Part shown: positions 1 through 7,172 of the stretch, one piece after another
Position numbering within the stretch: the stretch's first letter is position 1
How the letters are laid out: each line of letters begins with the position of its first letter
IMG/VR virus record: IMGVR_UViG_3300050821_000890
Location: 1-48,440 of that record
Length of the DNA: 48,440 nucleotides
Direction: 5' to 3' (one strand)
Origin: a virus
Notes under the pieces: generated by a model
The model's database searches: none
What the model was told of the DNA's origin: nothing
What the model saw: only the letters and a program-made list of their open reading frames with translations
Position numbers and translations under genes: made by a program

Positions 1-97
1 AGCTTCTTTCGGAGCTCCGGCCATAATCTCCATAGTATCTTCTAAGTGTTGTATCTCTAGGTTGGCTCCTAATACCTGCACTTCAGGTACGACAAGC
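1..97. repeat. Left copy of 97-bp terminal direct repeat
   Basis: The first 97 bases are identical to positions 48344-48440. Both copies lie in the same reading frame of the portal gene, so joining the ends restores one continuous ORF. This is the expected signature of a circular assembly graph or a circularly permuted genome that was cut arbitrarily. It is not a biological terminal repeat placed between genes. Confidence 0.95.
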
Positions 98-1233
98 TCT
101 ACATCTCCTTCGTCGGAGGTGAAGATCTTCTCTCCTGGTTGCCATACGAACTCTTCAACGAATCCCTTAATCTTTTGGACAGGATAAGTAACGAGATCGT
201 AGATGTCGGCTTTCATGTTCTCGACATGATCTAAGCGGTATTGCATCCCAATAAGGTTATCCAAGGGACCCATACCCCATAGATTGTCTTGTTTCTTCCT
301 CCACGCTGAGTGGAAGATTGGCGGATAGCCGTAGAAAGAAGGATTCGGTTTATTCGATATAAGCTTATGGCGATCCACCACCATGATAACACGGTTCTTT
401 TCAAACGTGTCATTGATGTAGTCGTACCAGTCTCCGTAGAATGTAAGTACTTCGACAAAGTCGGAGAGAAGATAGGCTCGAAAGTTAGTGAACCCATCCA
501 TGTCATATAATCGATCTCGCTGAGTCCAATCTCCTTGGAATGTCCTGGCATGAAAACGTATGTTCTTGAGGTACTCGTAGAGTTGTTCGTAGCTATCTCT
601 GTTTTCGTCACTAGACATTCTCCCGAGAAGTTCTCTCAGTTCTCCCATGCTGATTACAGATCGTACAAACTTAGGAGACTGCAGGAAGTTCTCTGCAGTA
701 GGGTTCATTACAAGGTCAAGGGGGCTAATTCGCTGTATTGAGGGCCCGATAAAACCTGTCTTGATGTTCTTACCCTGGTTGACTCTCTCGTCTGACCATC
801 GGACAGTGGCGAAGCAGTTTCCAAAGTCAACGTAGTCGGCGAGGATTTTGTCCATTTCGTGCTTGAAAGAGGGCTGGTCGATGCACCAGGACATATAGTT
901 GACAATTGCATCCCGCTTCTCGACAGAGTTTGAATCACGTTCGTTAGCCTCCCACTCAATCCATTTTCTCTTAGGAAAGGATGTCGCCGTGTAATTGGCG
1001 AGTAGGTTATCCCTAATTTGGCACAACTTCGGGACAGTTGTCTTGTTCTTCCAAGGTAGTTGAGAATTTGTGGTGTAGGTTGTGTCAGTAGCGTAGACAT
1101 ATCTACGAATCTCTTCCCAGTCTGTTTTCTTATTACGGCGTAAGCTTTCCCACTCGATGAACCTTTCGGTAAGACGAGTAGCTAATAAGTCTGGACTGAT
1201 TACATTAAGTAGTTCTAGGGATGTTCCGGTCAT
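1..1233 (-). CDS. Portal (head-to-tail connector) protein, N-terminal part
   Basis: This is the first 411 codons of the portal, read leftward from ATG at 1233-1231 and open to the left edge. It continues in frame in the segment ending at 48440 (stop at 47705), giving about 623 residues in the closed genome. The protein starts MTGTSLELLN and is rich in charged helices, with a segment near residue 55 (QLPWKNKTTVPKLC) of the kind found in podovirus connectors. The portal forms the dodecameric ring at one capsid vertex through which terminase pumps DNA. The start lies 2 nt after the stop of the upstream zinc microprotein and is probably translationally coupled. It sits between terminase and scaffold, the classic packaging order. 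Family identity rests on length, context and character, not on a database match. Confidence 0.85.
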   Translation of the reverse strand, partial: MTGTSLELLNVISPDLLATRLTERFIEWESLRRNKKTDWEEIRRYVYATDTTYTTNSQLPWKNKTTVPKLCQIRDNLLANYTATSFPKRKWIEWEANERDSNSVEKRDAIVNYMSWCIDQPSFKHEMDKILADYVDFGNCFATVRWSDERVNQGKNIKTGFIGPSIQRISPLDLVMNPTAENFLQSPKFVRSVISMGELRELLGRMSSDENRDSYEQLYEYLKNIRFHARTFQGDWTQRDRLYDMDGFTNFRAYLLSDFVEVLTFYGDWYDYINDTFEKNRVIMVVDRHKLISNKPNPSFYGYPPIFHSAWRKKQDNLWGMGPLDNLIGMQYRLDHVENMKADIYDLVTYPVQKIKGFVEEFVWQPGEKIFTSDEGDVELVVPEVQVLGANLEIQHLEDTMEIMAGAPKEA

Positions 1234-1235
1234 TT

Positions 1236-1331
1236 CTAACTTACTGGTCCGCCACAGTATTTACAGACTTTGGCAGTACGTGGATTAATCTTGTTGCATT
1301 TGAAGCAGTACGTGTAGTCTTTCTTAGACAA
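1236..1331 (-). CDS. 31-residue zinc-ribbon microprotein
   Basis: This short ORF starts at a TTG directly after the terminase stop codon. A strong Shine-Dalgarno sequence (GGGGAGG) stands 8-10 nt upstream, inside the terminase 3' end, and it decides the start. The product has two CxxC knuckles (CFKC and CKYC) 11 residues apart, the pattern of a zinc ribbon, and little else. It ends 2 nt before the portal ATG. Its place between terminase and portal suggests a role in packaging or assembly, or simply coupling of portal translation; function is unknown. Confidence 0.75.
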   Translation of the reverse strand: MSKKDYTYCFKCNKINPRTAKVCKYCGGPVS

Positions 1332-2948
1332 TTAGCTAACACCTCCCCATCGAGAATCGAAATTAATATATTGCGCATTTATCTTTTGTGTTCTGTAGTA
1401 GTTTAAAGGCGACAATCCCGTGAGGAAATCGACAGCAGATGTCAGAGCATCCTTGATGTCGTCGTGTGGAGGATTTTGAAGAGTGAGCTCTTCTTCCAAC
1501 AGTGAACAGTTTCCTCCTGGATAATGCCACATTTGTTTGTTGGCATACCTCGGTTCTAAGGTAGCAAGTATTCTTTCTTCCTTAGCACCATCCCATCGAG
1601 TAGGTCTGAACTCCTCGATGGAGAGAGACAAGCCCAAAGGCTTGATATAACTTTCCTTTAAATCTTTAACGATAACAACCTGAGCGACACTTACTTCTGC
1701 TCTTAGTTTTCTGAATCCCCATTTCTCGTATAGACGGAAGATATGTTGGAAGTATTCAGAAGGTTGTTGTGTCTTAAATCTATCTATATCTAAGACGTAG
1801 TAGTTTTGGTTCCCGTCAACTCCAACCACAACGATTGCAGTAGAGTCCGCTTTCTTTTTAAGGGAGTAGGCAAAGTCGACAGCTGCGACGATGTTGAGGG
1901 GAGATCCTTTGAAAGCCCATCTTCCTTCACGCTTGGTGAGGTAGGCGGGTTCGTAGTATTGGAAACAGGATCGGTTGATGGGCGAGTTCTCGTCGTCGTT
2001 CGGATCGTTATAATATTGGGCCCTGAAGTGTAAGTGGTTAAGGTACTGTGATTTCTTTTCGGCCAATACTTTAGCGTCGAACCCAAACCATTTTCCGTCT
2101 GTGCGTCTTTGGCGCGGCCAAAGGAATTCGCCATATCCATTACCCAAAGACTCCACTTGTCTTTCAAGGACTTTAAATAAGGGTTCTGAGTCAACTGGGT
2201 TTCCGAGGTCGTCATAATCTGTTCTCTCCATCTCCATGACTTTTGAATACAAGTCTTTGGGATGGTATCTGGTCCCTACGATCCATTCTTGCGAGTTCGT
2301 ACCTTCGACGGACGAGAGATGCGAGTATTGGTCTTCGACTTTCTCTCTGCCCTCTTCAGTGTAAGCGTTCTTGTCAGTGACGACGTCATCGAGGACGGCA
2401 ATGTCACAATGAAGGCCAACGATATTGCTTGTAAGGCCAGCAGTGAATATAGAAGGGTCACGGATGTATTCATGTTTTCTCCTGGGGTCATCTAGAGAGA
2501 TTTCTCTCTCGGTCCATTTTTCTCTTTTGGCTTCGTCTTTGTTGACCATCTCAGGCCACAGAAGACGATAGTTTTCGTTTGTGAATATATCTTTAATGAA
2601 CTTAAGTTGTTTGGTTGCTAAGTTAGACGTGCTCGATATGTATAATACTCTTAACGTAGGGTCTTTAGTTAGCGCCCAAGCAACTCTAAGTGCAATTAGA
2701 GTGGATTTCATATGGTCACGAGGCAGTAACAGTAATTGTTTACTATAGCCTTCGTTATCCCATTTCCTCCATTCTGAAATAATTTCTCTGTGTATGTTAC
2801 CTAAGAGTCTTTTAGGTTGTACTACTTTAATAAATTCTTCTAAGTCCGACTCAGCCAGTTCTCTCAGAGCCTGTCGCTCTGCTGACATCTCGACTTTGGT
2901 CCGTCGGGTTCGGGGCAAAATACTTTCCTCTTCCATCAATAGCTGCAT
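1332..2948 (-). CDS. terL: Terminase large subunit
   Basis: The packaging motor ATPase and nuclease, 538 residues. The ATPase half shows a deviant Walker A (LLLPRDHMKST, about residues 72-82) and a Walker B-like stretch (IAVLDDVV) followed by the coupling region EWIVGTRYHP. The C-terminal RNase H-like nuclease begins at AAVDFAYSL, whose Asp is a probable metal ligand. The first 98 nt overlap the upstream gene. The start at 2948 has a modest AGG-type ribosome site; an in-frame ATG at 2888 (MSAERQAL) is an alternative closer to where conservation probably starts. No classic small terminase was recognised beside it; one of the small upstream genes may fill that role. Confidence 0.93.
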   Translation of the reverse strand: MQLLMEEESILPRTRRTKVEMSAERQALRELAESDLEEFIKVVQPKRLLGNIHREIISEWRKWDNEGYSKQLLLLPRDHMKSTLIALRVAWALTKDPTLRVLYISSTSNLATKQLKFIKDIFTNENYRLLWPEMVNKDEAKREKWTEREISLDDPRRKHEYIRDPSIFTAGLTSNIVGLHCDIAVLDDVVTDKNAYTEEGREKVEDQYSHLSSVEGTNSQEWIVGTRYHPKDLYSKVMEMERTDYDDLGNPVDSEPLFKVLERQVESLGNGYGEFLWPRQRRTDGKWFGFDAKVLAEKKSQYLNHLHFRAQYYNDPNDDENSPINRSCFQYYEPAYLTKREGRWAFKGSPLNIVAAVDFAYSLKKKADSTAIVVVGVDGNQNYYVLDIDRFKTQQPSEYFQHIFRLYEKWGFRKLRAEVSVAQVVIVKDLKESYIKPLGLSLSIEEFRPTRWDGAKEERILATLEPRYANKQMWHYPGGNCSLLEEELTLQNPPHDDIKDALTSAVDFLTGLSPLNYYRTQKINAQYINFDSRWGGVS

Positions 2949-3171
2949 TACGGACCTGCATTTCCCAAATCCTCTTGTCGAGGTTGGAGAAACGTTCGTC
3001 GTCGTGCTTCTCGTGGTATTCCAATTTGTTCAATATTGATTCTTTCACTTCAGTCGTCTGAGCAAATATCAATGATTTGAGGTTATTTAGTTGTACTGAC
3101 AGCCACCATGTCATCGATCCAACGAGAGCGATAATGGTGCCCAAATAACCGACCAGTGTAGAGAAATCCAT
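2851..3171 (-). CDS. Small membrane-anchored coiled-coil protein
   Basis: 106 residues. An N-terminal transmembrane helix (about residues 6-26) is followed by a charged heptad-like stretch (about 40-75) and a polar tail. The ATG shares bases with the stop of the upstream gene (TAATG) and the 3' end overlaps terL by 98 nt. An N-in membrane anchor plus coiled coil recalls inner-membrane spanins (Rz) or small phage membrane proteins, but no Rz1 partner is visible here. The function is therefore open. Confidence 0.7.
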   Translation of the reverse strand: MDFSTLVGYLGTIIALVGSMTWWLSVQLNNLKSLIFAQTTEVKESILNKLEYHEKHDDERFSNLDKRIWEMQVRNAAIDGRGKYFAPNPTDQSRDVSRATGSERTG

Positions 3172-3476
3172 TACAGATAGCAGACAGTCACATCTGCTGT
3201 GGTGCCACCTACATTGGTATAGACAAGTCCACTGTTAAAACCTATATCGTATTCATAGGTAACAGCATTGGAGCTGGCTGCAGGGACAACGATTGTAATT
3301 GGATTAGTAGTATTAGGAACAGTATTGTCGGCTAAAGTAATGGTACCTGGGGTAGCTCCGGTAGTACCGACGGTAATAGCTCGGAGGACTCCTGGTCCTG
3401 TTTTAATTTGTGTACTGGCTACAGCACCGGCTTGGTGACTGTATTTGAATATAGGTCTGGAAAAACCATCAGCCAT
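3171..3476 (-). CDS. Putative small capsid decoration or virion protein
   Basis: 101 residues rich in Thr, Val, Gly and Asn, with alternating hydrophobic residues that suggest an all-beta fold. It has no signal peptide or charged tail. It lies in the late operon in TAATG overlap with both neighbours. In composition it resembles head-decoration or fibre-base proteins and the 172-residue product at 44636-45154. The assignment is inference from composition and context. Confidence 0.6.
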   Translation of the reverse strand: MADGFSRPIFKYSHQAGAVASTQIKTGPGVLRAITVGTTGATPGTITLADNTVPNTTNPITIVVPAASSNAVTYEYDIGFNSGLVYTNVGGTTADVTVCYL

Positions 3477-3706
3477 TAGTTGAACTCCTCTCCGCTTGGA
3501 GACTGCATAGACTCGCCTACGGCTGAATCCATAGGGTGTCCTGCTTCTCCGGGATTGATCAGTGGACTGCCTCCGGGTGTCGGAGGATTAACAGGAAGTT
3601 GTTGGTCATGCCCTAATTGCTGAGGAGTGACCTTCTTCACTGAAGGATGTTGAGAACCGTGTCTTTGGGAGAAGCTTGATTTCTTTCCTTTAGACTTCTT
3701 GCTCAT
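3476..3706 (-). CDS. Hypothetical basic/proline-rich late protein
   Basis: 76 residues. A Lys/Ser-rich N terminus (MSKKSKGKKSSF) is followed by a Pro/Gly/His-rich tail with no predicted fold. Its ATG overlaps the preceding stop (ATGA), and its stop overlaps the next start (TAATG), so it is embedded in a tightly coupled operon. It is one of several small basic proteins before terL; binding to packaged DNA or to the terminase complex is possible but not shown. Confidence 0.65.
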   Translation of the reverse strand: MSKKSKGKKSSFSQRHGSQHPSVKKVTPQQLGHDQQLPVNPPTPGGSPLINPGEAGHPMDSAVGESMQSPSGEEFN

Positions 3707-3948
3707 TTGAAATGTCTCTTCAATTCTTTGAAGTCTTTGTAGTTTCCACGGTTTCCTTTACCAGTGGTACCTTCTCCAGAGATTTCATCCATCAGTTCTT
3801 TTCCTGGTTCAGATTTCTGATACCCTTGGAAGTTCCTGCGTTCTGTGTCTTGATTAGTAATGGGGAGCTTATAGGCAGTTCCTTTGTGAGATCCCTCACC
3901 GTGGATGCCGTGCTCGCCCTGCTTATTCCACTGATCTTCTTTTCTCAT
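3703..3948 (-). CDS. Hypothetical hydrophilic late protein
   Basis: 81 residues, strongly hydrophilic (Lys, Glu, Gly, Gln), probably disordered, ending in a basic helix (DFKELKRHFK). It starts just after the upstream stop and overlaps the next start by 4 nt (ATGA). No family recognised. Confidence 0.65.
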   Translation of the reverse strand: MRKEDQWNKQGEHGIHGEGSHKGTAYKLPITNQDTERRNFQGYQKSEPGKELMDEISGEGTTGKGNRGNYKDFKELKRHFK

Positions 3949-3950
3949 CG

Positions 3951-4130
3951 TTATTCAAGTCCTGCAGGACCTACGTGCTGTCCTGATTGCCCACCACCTT
4001 GGTTGAGACCAGGGGCTGAACCACGATCGTGATTAGCGGTTAAATGCTTGTCTCCACCTTTCTTAGCCATGTGCCCGTAGGACTTCTCATGACCGGGGTG
4101 GATGTGGTTATAATCTAATGCGGTAGCCAT
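3951..4130 (-). CDS. Hypothetical His/Gly-rich late protein
   Basis: 59 residues from MATALDYNHIHPGH, with several His (HIHPGH, GHMAKKGG) and a Gly/Gln-rich tail. I chose the ATG at 4130 because it lies 1 nt after the stop of the basic ORF at 4132-4254 and behind a GAAGAAG purine stretch. A longer in-frame start at 4175 would overlap that gene heavily. Function unknown. Confidence 0.6.
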   Translation of the reverse strand: MATALDYNHIHPGHEKSYGHMAKKGGDKHLTANHDRGSAPGLNQGGGQSGQHVGPAGLE

Positions 4131-4131
4131 A

Positions 4132-4254
4132 TTACTTCTTCTTTCCCTTTTTAATTTTCTTTTCGGTAGCGCCACCTGGATCCTTTACAGGAGCCCCAGC
4201 TTTGGAACCACCTTTAGGGGACTTAGATTTCCCCTTCTTGATTGTCTGTTTCAT
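4132..4254 (-). CDS. 40-residue lysine-rich basic protein
   Basis: A short ORF (MKQTIKKGKSK... ending EKKIKKGKKK), about one third Lys. Its ATG is in ATGA overlap with the stop of the upstream basic protein, and its stop is 1 nt before the next start, so the reading frame fits the operon exactly. Its charge suggests nucleic-acid binding or neutralisation. No family recognised. Confidence 0.6.
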   Translation of the reverse strand: MKQTIKKGKSKSPKGGSKAGAPVKDPGGATEKKIKKGKKK

Positions 4255-4520
4255 CTCTTTCCTTTCAAAGTACTTCTATTAGTTTTAGAATTGTACTTGT
4301 ATTCTGATTTCTTATGTCCAGACTTCTTGGAAGCTCTGTCCTTAGCTCTCTCGGAAGGAGACATGTTTCCCCTCTTAGTACCTTTAGAGGTAGCTTTCTG
4401 TGTACCTTTCTTAAGGTTACCTGATTTCTGTAAGGCTGAAGTAGCTATAGCATAAGCTGACTTCTTATCTTTACCTTTAGCTTTTAATTGAGATACTAGT
4501 CTCTCTAATATCTTAGGCAT
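4251..4520 (-). CDS. Basic small phage protein, KSAYAIA type
   Basis: 89 residues, very basic. The N-terminal helical part (LVSQLKAKGKDKKSAYAIA) resembles a short conserved segment I know from small phage and prophage proteins. The C-terminal half is a Lys/Ser/Arg-rich tail (SERAKDRASKKSGHKK). It has an AGAAG ribosome site and overlaps the neighbours on both sides. A virion-associated or DNA-binding role is plausible; none is proven. Confidence 0.7.
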   Translation of the reverse strand: MPKILERLVSQLKAKGKDKKSAYAIATSALQKSGNLKKGTQKATSKGTKRGNMSPSERAKDRASKKSGHKKSEYKYNSKTNRSTLKGKR

Positions 4521-4623
4521 AATTTCTTCTAGATAATCCTTTAGTAGGACCTTCTAAGATATTCCTAAAGAGATAATCATTCCTTAAGGGATACCTTTGT
4601 CTTCCTTGTCTAGGGAAGTTCAT
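4513..4623 (-). CDS. 36-residue Arg-rich microprotein
   Basis: Product begins MNFPRQGRQRYPLRND and ends SRRNYA. The ATG is in ATGA overlap with the stop of the secreted protein upstream, and the 3' end overlaps the next gene by 8 nt. The fit to the operon and the otherwise unexplained 100-nt gap argue that it is translated. No function can be assigned. Confidence 0.5.
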   Translation of the reverse strand: MNFPRQGRQRYPLRNDYLFRNILEGPTKGLSRRNYA

Positions 4624-4841
4624 ATGGTTGCCTTCTCACAAGACATAGATTCCATCTTTACGTTAGTAGAGACTAATGGCATTTGGAAGTATCCATGTGT
4701 GTAAGCTGGGATCTGATCTTGGTTCTCTGCTAAAAATACTTGACAAGCTTCCTTTGAAGGGAAGTTCTCTATTGACAGTTGTCCAGGTATTGTGTTAACG
4801 TTACTTAAGTAGACAGTAAATAAGATAACTAAAGAATACAT
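4620..4841 (-). CDS. Small exported or membrane protein, first gene of late operon
   Basis: 73 residues from MYSLVILFTVYLS. The start at 4841 is set by GAGGAG 6 nt upstream; a longer in-frame start would place codons inside the promoter leader. The N terminus is a hydrophobic segment that could be an uncleaved anchor or signal peptide. The remainder is a small polar domain with two Cys (about residues 27 and 69) that could form a disulphide in the periplasm. As the first late gene it may act on the envelope; function unknown. Confidence 0.7.
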   Translation of the reverse strand: MYSLVILFTVYLSNVNTIPGQLSIENFPSKEACQVFLAENQDQIPAYTHGYFQMPLVSTNVKMESMSCEKATI

Positions 4842-4859
4842 AAAAATCTCCTCGCGGTC

Positions 4860-4888
4860 TATATAACACAAATTTAAGAAAAAGTCAA
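4860..4888 (-). promoter_or_regulatory. Late operon promoter, sigma70-like
   Basis: On the minus strand TTGACT (4888-4883) and TATATA (4865-4860) are separated by exactly 17 bp. Predicted transcription starts near 4853, giving a short leader that holds the GAGGAG ribosome site of the first late gene. Its near-consensus form and the lack of a phage RNA polymerase gene suggest host RNA polymerase reads the late genes from here. Confidence 0.75.
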
Positions 4889-4908
4889 GTTAACGAAAGG
4901 ATACCTTC

Positions 4909-4995
4909 ATGTGGTGTAAAATGTTCCATAAAAGCTACTGGATTCCTCTATTAAATAAGAATTGGTGTATAAGGTGTGAAAGATTCGTAAGATGA
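4909..4995 (+). CDS. 28-residue Cys/His microprotein
   Basis: MWCKMFHKSYW... contains one CxxxH and one CxxC (CIRC), which could bind a metal. An AAAGG ribosome site lies 8 nt before the ATG. The stop overlaps the ATG of the next tiny zinc-finger ORF (ATGA). It runs divergently from the late operon. The only nearby promoter-like element on this strand is a -10-like TATAAC near 4862 with no good -35. Its size makes it tentative. Confidence 0.5.
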   Translation: MWCKMFHKSYWIPLLNKNWCIRCERFVR

Positions 4996-5096
4996 GTATT
5001 ACGTATATAAGACACTGTTCGGTGTGCGGAAAGCGATTTACGACCAAAACACCCAGTCAGACCCTTTGTCCCCTCCATCAGACCACAGATGCCTAA
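4992..5096 (+). CDS. 34-residue zinc-finger microprotein
   Basis: MSITYIRHCSVCGKRF... carries CxxC followed 12 residues later by CxxH (CPLH), a complete four-ligand zinc-binding set. It is translationally coupled to the preceding tiny ORF through an ATGA overlap. Two adjacent microproteins with metal-ligand patterns are unlikely to arise by chance together with correct overlap. It could be a small transcription or host-takeover factor made divergently from the late genes. Confidence 0.55.
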   Translation: MSITYIRHCSVCGKRFTTKTPSQTLCPLHQTTDA

Positions 5097-5503
5097 CCCA
5101 AGGGCTAGAGAAGGCCACTGGTGAGTTTAAATGGGTATAGAGCTACCCTAGTAGCCGGGAGGATATAAAACGAATGTACGAGCTTCCTAATGAGAATAAG
5201 CTATATTAGTAAAATTTCTGCTCGATATTTTTTAGATGTAGTTCAATTGCGGCTTAAGGGGGGTACGACCCCCTGGCATGGGGGACCGTGGGGGTGACCA
5301 ATCAACAATCAAATAATGATCAACAATCAAACATCAAACAAACATCAATCAAATTTATTTTGATCGATCAACAATCAACAATCAACCAAGGCTCTTAAGG
5401 ATCAATTATGTTTGTTTGATACTCTGGAGTACATAATGTTGTTGTTGGTTACATAAGGATACCTTAAGGAGACCCTTTAGTTAGCTAACGATCCATTAGG
5501 CAA
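5097..5503. other. Gene-free control region with G/C hairpins and repeats
   Basis: No convincing gene. It contains one C5 run (5269-5273) that can pair with a G6 run on its left (5258-5263) or G5 runs on its right (5280-5284, 5290-5294), so alternative hairpins compete. It also holds an A/C-rich repeat array (5299-5390) and the motif GGATACCTT at 5457-5465, also present at 4589 and 4899. Confidence 0.5.
5299..5390 (+). repeat. AATCAACAATCAA iteron-like array
   Basis: Degenerate tandem copies of ATCAACAATCAA (for example at 5299-5312 and 5368-5385) around an AT-rich core. The same words occur as their reverse complement (TTGATTGTTGGTTG) at 7234-7435, on the other side of the leftward gene 5568-6911, so the two arrays face each other. 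This could be a replication origin, a DNA-unwinding element or protein-binding iterons. Confidence 0.55.
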
Positions 5504-5537
5504 TAAAAAAACCCTCGGGCCTTTCGGTCCGAGGGTT
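5504..5537 (-). terminator. Intrinsic terminator of leftward gene
   Basis: The stem AACCCTCGG (5510-5518) / CCGAGGGTT (5529-5537) has a 10-nt loop. On the minus strand it is followed by seven U residues. It begins 30 bp past the stop of the 5568-6911 gene and keeps its transcript out of the late operon. Confidence 0.9.
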
Positions 5538-5567
5538 ATTTGTTTGAAGTGACGGCGAGTTAGACAG

Positions 5568-6911
5568 CTAGGCTACCTTCTTCTTGCCGTTGCCTTCCTC
5601 AGCCTTCGAGCCTTGGTCTACGATGTCTCCACCCTCCAGGATGAACTGTTGATACTCTGGATCCCATTTCTTCTCGAATGGTTTGAGTGCTTTCACAATC
5701 GACATAAGCGTCATTCGAAGACCCTTGTTTGTTTGACCTTCCTTGAAGACCGAGGTCAGGTTGTCTTTGTCGTCAAGCCAGTGAGCTTGCATTGCCCACT
5801 GTTGCTCCAGCATGTGTACGTTGGCCGGCATCGTTGCATCAGGCGTCACCTTGCCAGTGCCAGCAGCAGGCGTGCGAGAACCTTTGCCTTTCTTGGGTGG
5901 CTTCGTGTCCAACAGTTCCTTAATGCCACCGTCATCCTTGACCTTGGTAGGCACGTAAGAAAGGAACTGTTGAATGTTGCACCGTTGATTGATCTCCGCA
6001 TTGTCCGGATCGGTCGAGTACATATAGATCGGGTTAGGTCTGCGGAGGTTACCCTTCTCGTCACGCAACAGCTTAGCAACCACGGTCTTGATGTGGTTGA
6101 CGGCCGCAAGCTGTTGGATGACGCGCGCCGCTTGTTTCAGTTGCAAGCGGCCGTTGTTCTTACGGCTGGTCAGTAGCGTGCGACGGTCCTTAAGGTCTGG
6201 AGTGGCTGTGCCCCAAACTTCCGGCCACTCGTTGCGCGGCTTAGCGCCGACCTTATCGTTAATGACCATATCAAGCTGTGCGATCTCTTCATTGATCGAT
6301 GTCCCGATCGGTGAGGCATCAAACTCAATGAAGTAAAAGTCTCGATCGTCCATCTTGCCCGTTGCACGGTTCTTGACGCGATACTTAGCGGGAAGATCGC
6401 CTTCGAAGCGCGGCACCAAAGGGTTGTCTTTGGTATCCTCACTGTCTACGGCGGGCCACTTGAGGATAATGTTCTTGAGGTTATCGTTGGGAGCGTTGGG
6501 ACCAAACAAACGCTCCAGACTTTCGAGAACATGCAAAGGGCTTTCCTTTGCCTGCTCACCTGCTTCGATGTCAGCCAGCATGGTCCGCGTCATCTGCGCA
6601 TCCCATGCAGCACCGCACAGCACAGCCAGTTCATGCTGTTGTGTCGTGTCAATCTGTGCGGTGAGACCAGCAGCAGCCCGCAACTGTGCCGACGGCTTCT
6701 CCACCGTGGTCAGTGTCTTGACCACATCGGCTACGTATTCATCGTCGCCAATGTTGCCCGGCATCTTTTGGATCGCTTGCCCAATGATGTCGTCAGTAAG
6801 ATCAGTCTCAGTCTCTCGGTCCTTGTTGAGCACCGCTCGAATGAAGTTGACCTTGGATGACAGCTTGCCAGTTCGCACAGCAGCAGTCTGAAGCTTCGTA
6901 AGTGTTGCCAT
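5568..6911 (-). CDS. Unrecognised leftward early protein, 447 residues
   Basis: I do not recognise a family. The start at 6911 (MATLTKLQTA) was chosen because an AGAGG lies 11 nt upstream; ATG codons further upstream (6920, 6950) are less well placed. The protein is mixed alpha/beta and soluble. A Lys/Gly/Pro-rich linker lies at about residues 340-370 (KPPKKGKGSRTPAAGTGK) and a Lys-rich tail ends it (EGNGKKKVA). It is the only leftward gene with its own promoter (7056-7084) and terminator (5504-5537), is GC-richer than its surroundings, and is flanked by opposed repeat arrays. That isolated setting suits a regulator, a replication initiator or an abundant early DNA-associated protein. Function is unknown. 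Confidence 0.85.
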   Translation of the reverse strand: MATLTKLQTAAVRTGKLSSKVNFIRAVLNKDRETETDLTDDIIGQAIQKMPGNIGDDEYVADVVKTLTTVEKPSAQLRAAAGLTAQIDTTQQHELAVLCGAAWDAQMTRTMLADIEAGEQAKESPLHVLESLERLFGPNAPNDNLKNIILKWPAVDSEDTKDNPLVPRFEGDLPAKYRVKNRATGKMDDRDFYFIEFDASPIGTSINEEIAQLDMVINDKVGAKPRNEWPEVWGTATPDLKDRRTLLTSRKNNGRLQLKQAARVIQQLAAVNHIKTVVAKLLRDEKGNLRRPNPIYMYSTDPDNAEINQRCNIQQFLSYVPTKVKDDGGIKELLDTKPPKKGKGSRTPAAGTGKVTPDATMPANVHMLEQQWAMQAHWLDDKDNLTSVFKEGQTNKGLRMTLMSIVKALKPFEKKWDPEYQQFILEGGDIVDQGSKAEEGNGKKKVA

Positions 6912-7028
6912 GTTAGTCATACCTCTTGTTGAATGATGTAGCGGCGGCAAGCGGGCTGCTTGCCTCTAACCGTTTCCATCGATGTCAAACAACAGGAGCA
7001 GGTGGACAAGGGCCGCTAGGGCCGGGCT

Positions 7029-7035
7029 GCTCAAC
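7029..7035. promoter_or_regulatory. GCTCAAC/GTTGAGC operator-like motif set
   Basis: GTTGAGC or its complement occurs at 7029-7035, as a near-perfect palindrome at 7109-7123 (GTTGAGC-C-GCTCAAC), and at 7544-7550 and 7563-7569. The copies flank both the leftward (7056-7084) and rightward (7573-7601) promoters. A 14-bp direct repeat CTCAACTCGTTTCT at 7030-7043 and 7437-7450 includes part of the motif. This distribution suggests binding sites for a regulator of both early promoters. Confidence 0.45.
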
Positions 7036-7055
7036 TCGTTTCTTATTAAGTCTCC

Positions 7056-7084
7056 AGCATAGCACAACCAAAACCATATGACAA
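7056..7084 (-). promoter_or_regulatory. Leftward early promoter
   Basis: On the minus strand TTGTCA (7084-7079) and TATGCT (7061-7056) are separated by 17 bp, a good sigma70 match. Transcription would start near 7049 and read the leftward gene after a leader of about 140 nt, which contains one GCTCAAC motif. Confidence 0.65.
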
Positions 7085-7172
7085 TCTACTCTAGGTTGTA
7101 TTTGAGGCGTTGAGCCGCTCAACTGGTTTTGGATTGCGTTGAGGCATCTACACAACCGCTAATGGCATTTCG

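Noticed and set aside
5234-5265. tRNA fragment or attachment site (TAGTTCAATTG D-arm-like)
   Set aside because: No acceptor, anticodon or T arm around it and no integrase in the genome.
5613-6176. 187-codon plus-strand ORF and other plus-strand ORFs opposite 5568-6911
   Set aside because: Shadow frames of the leftward gene, which has its own promoter, ribosome site and terminator.
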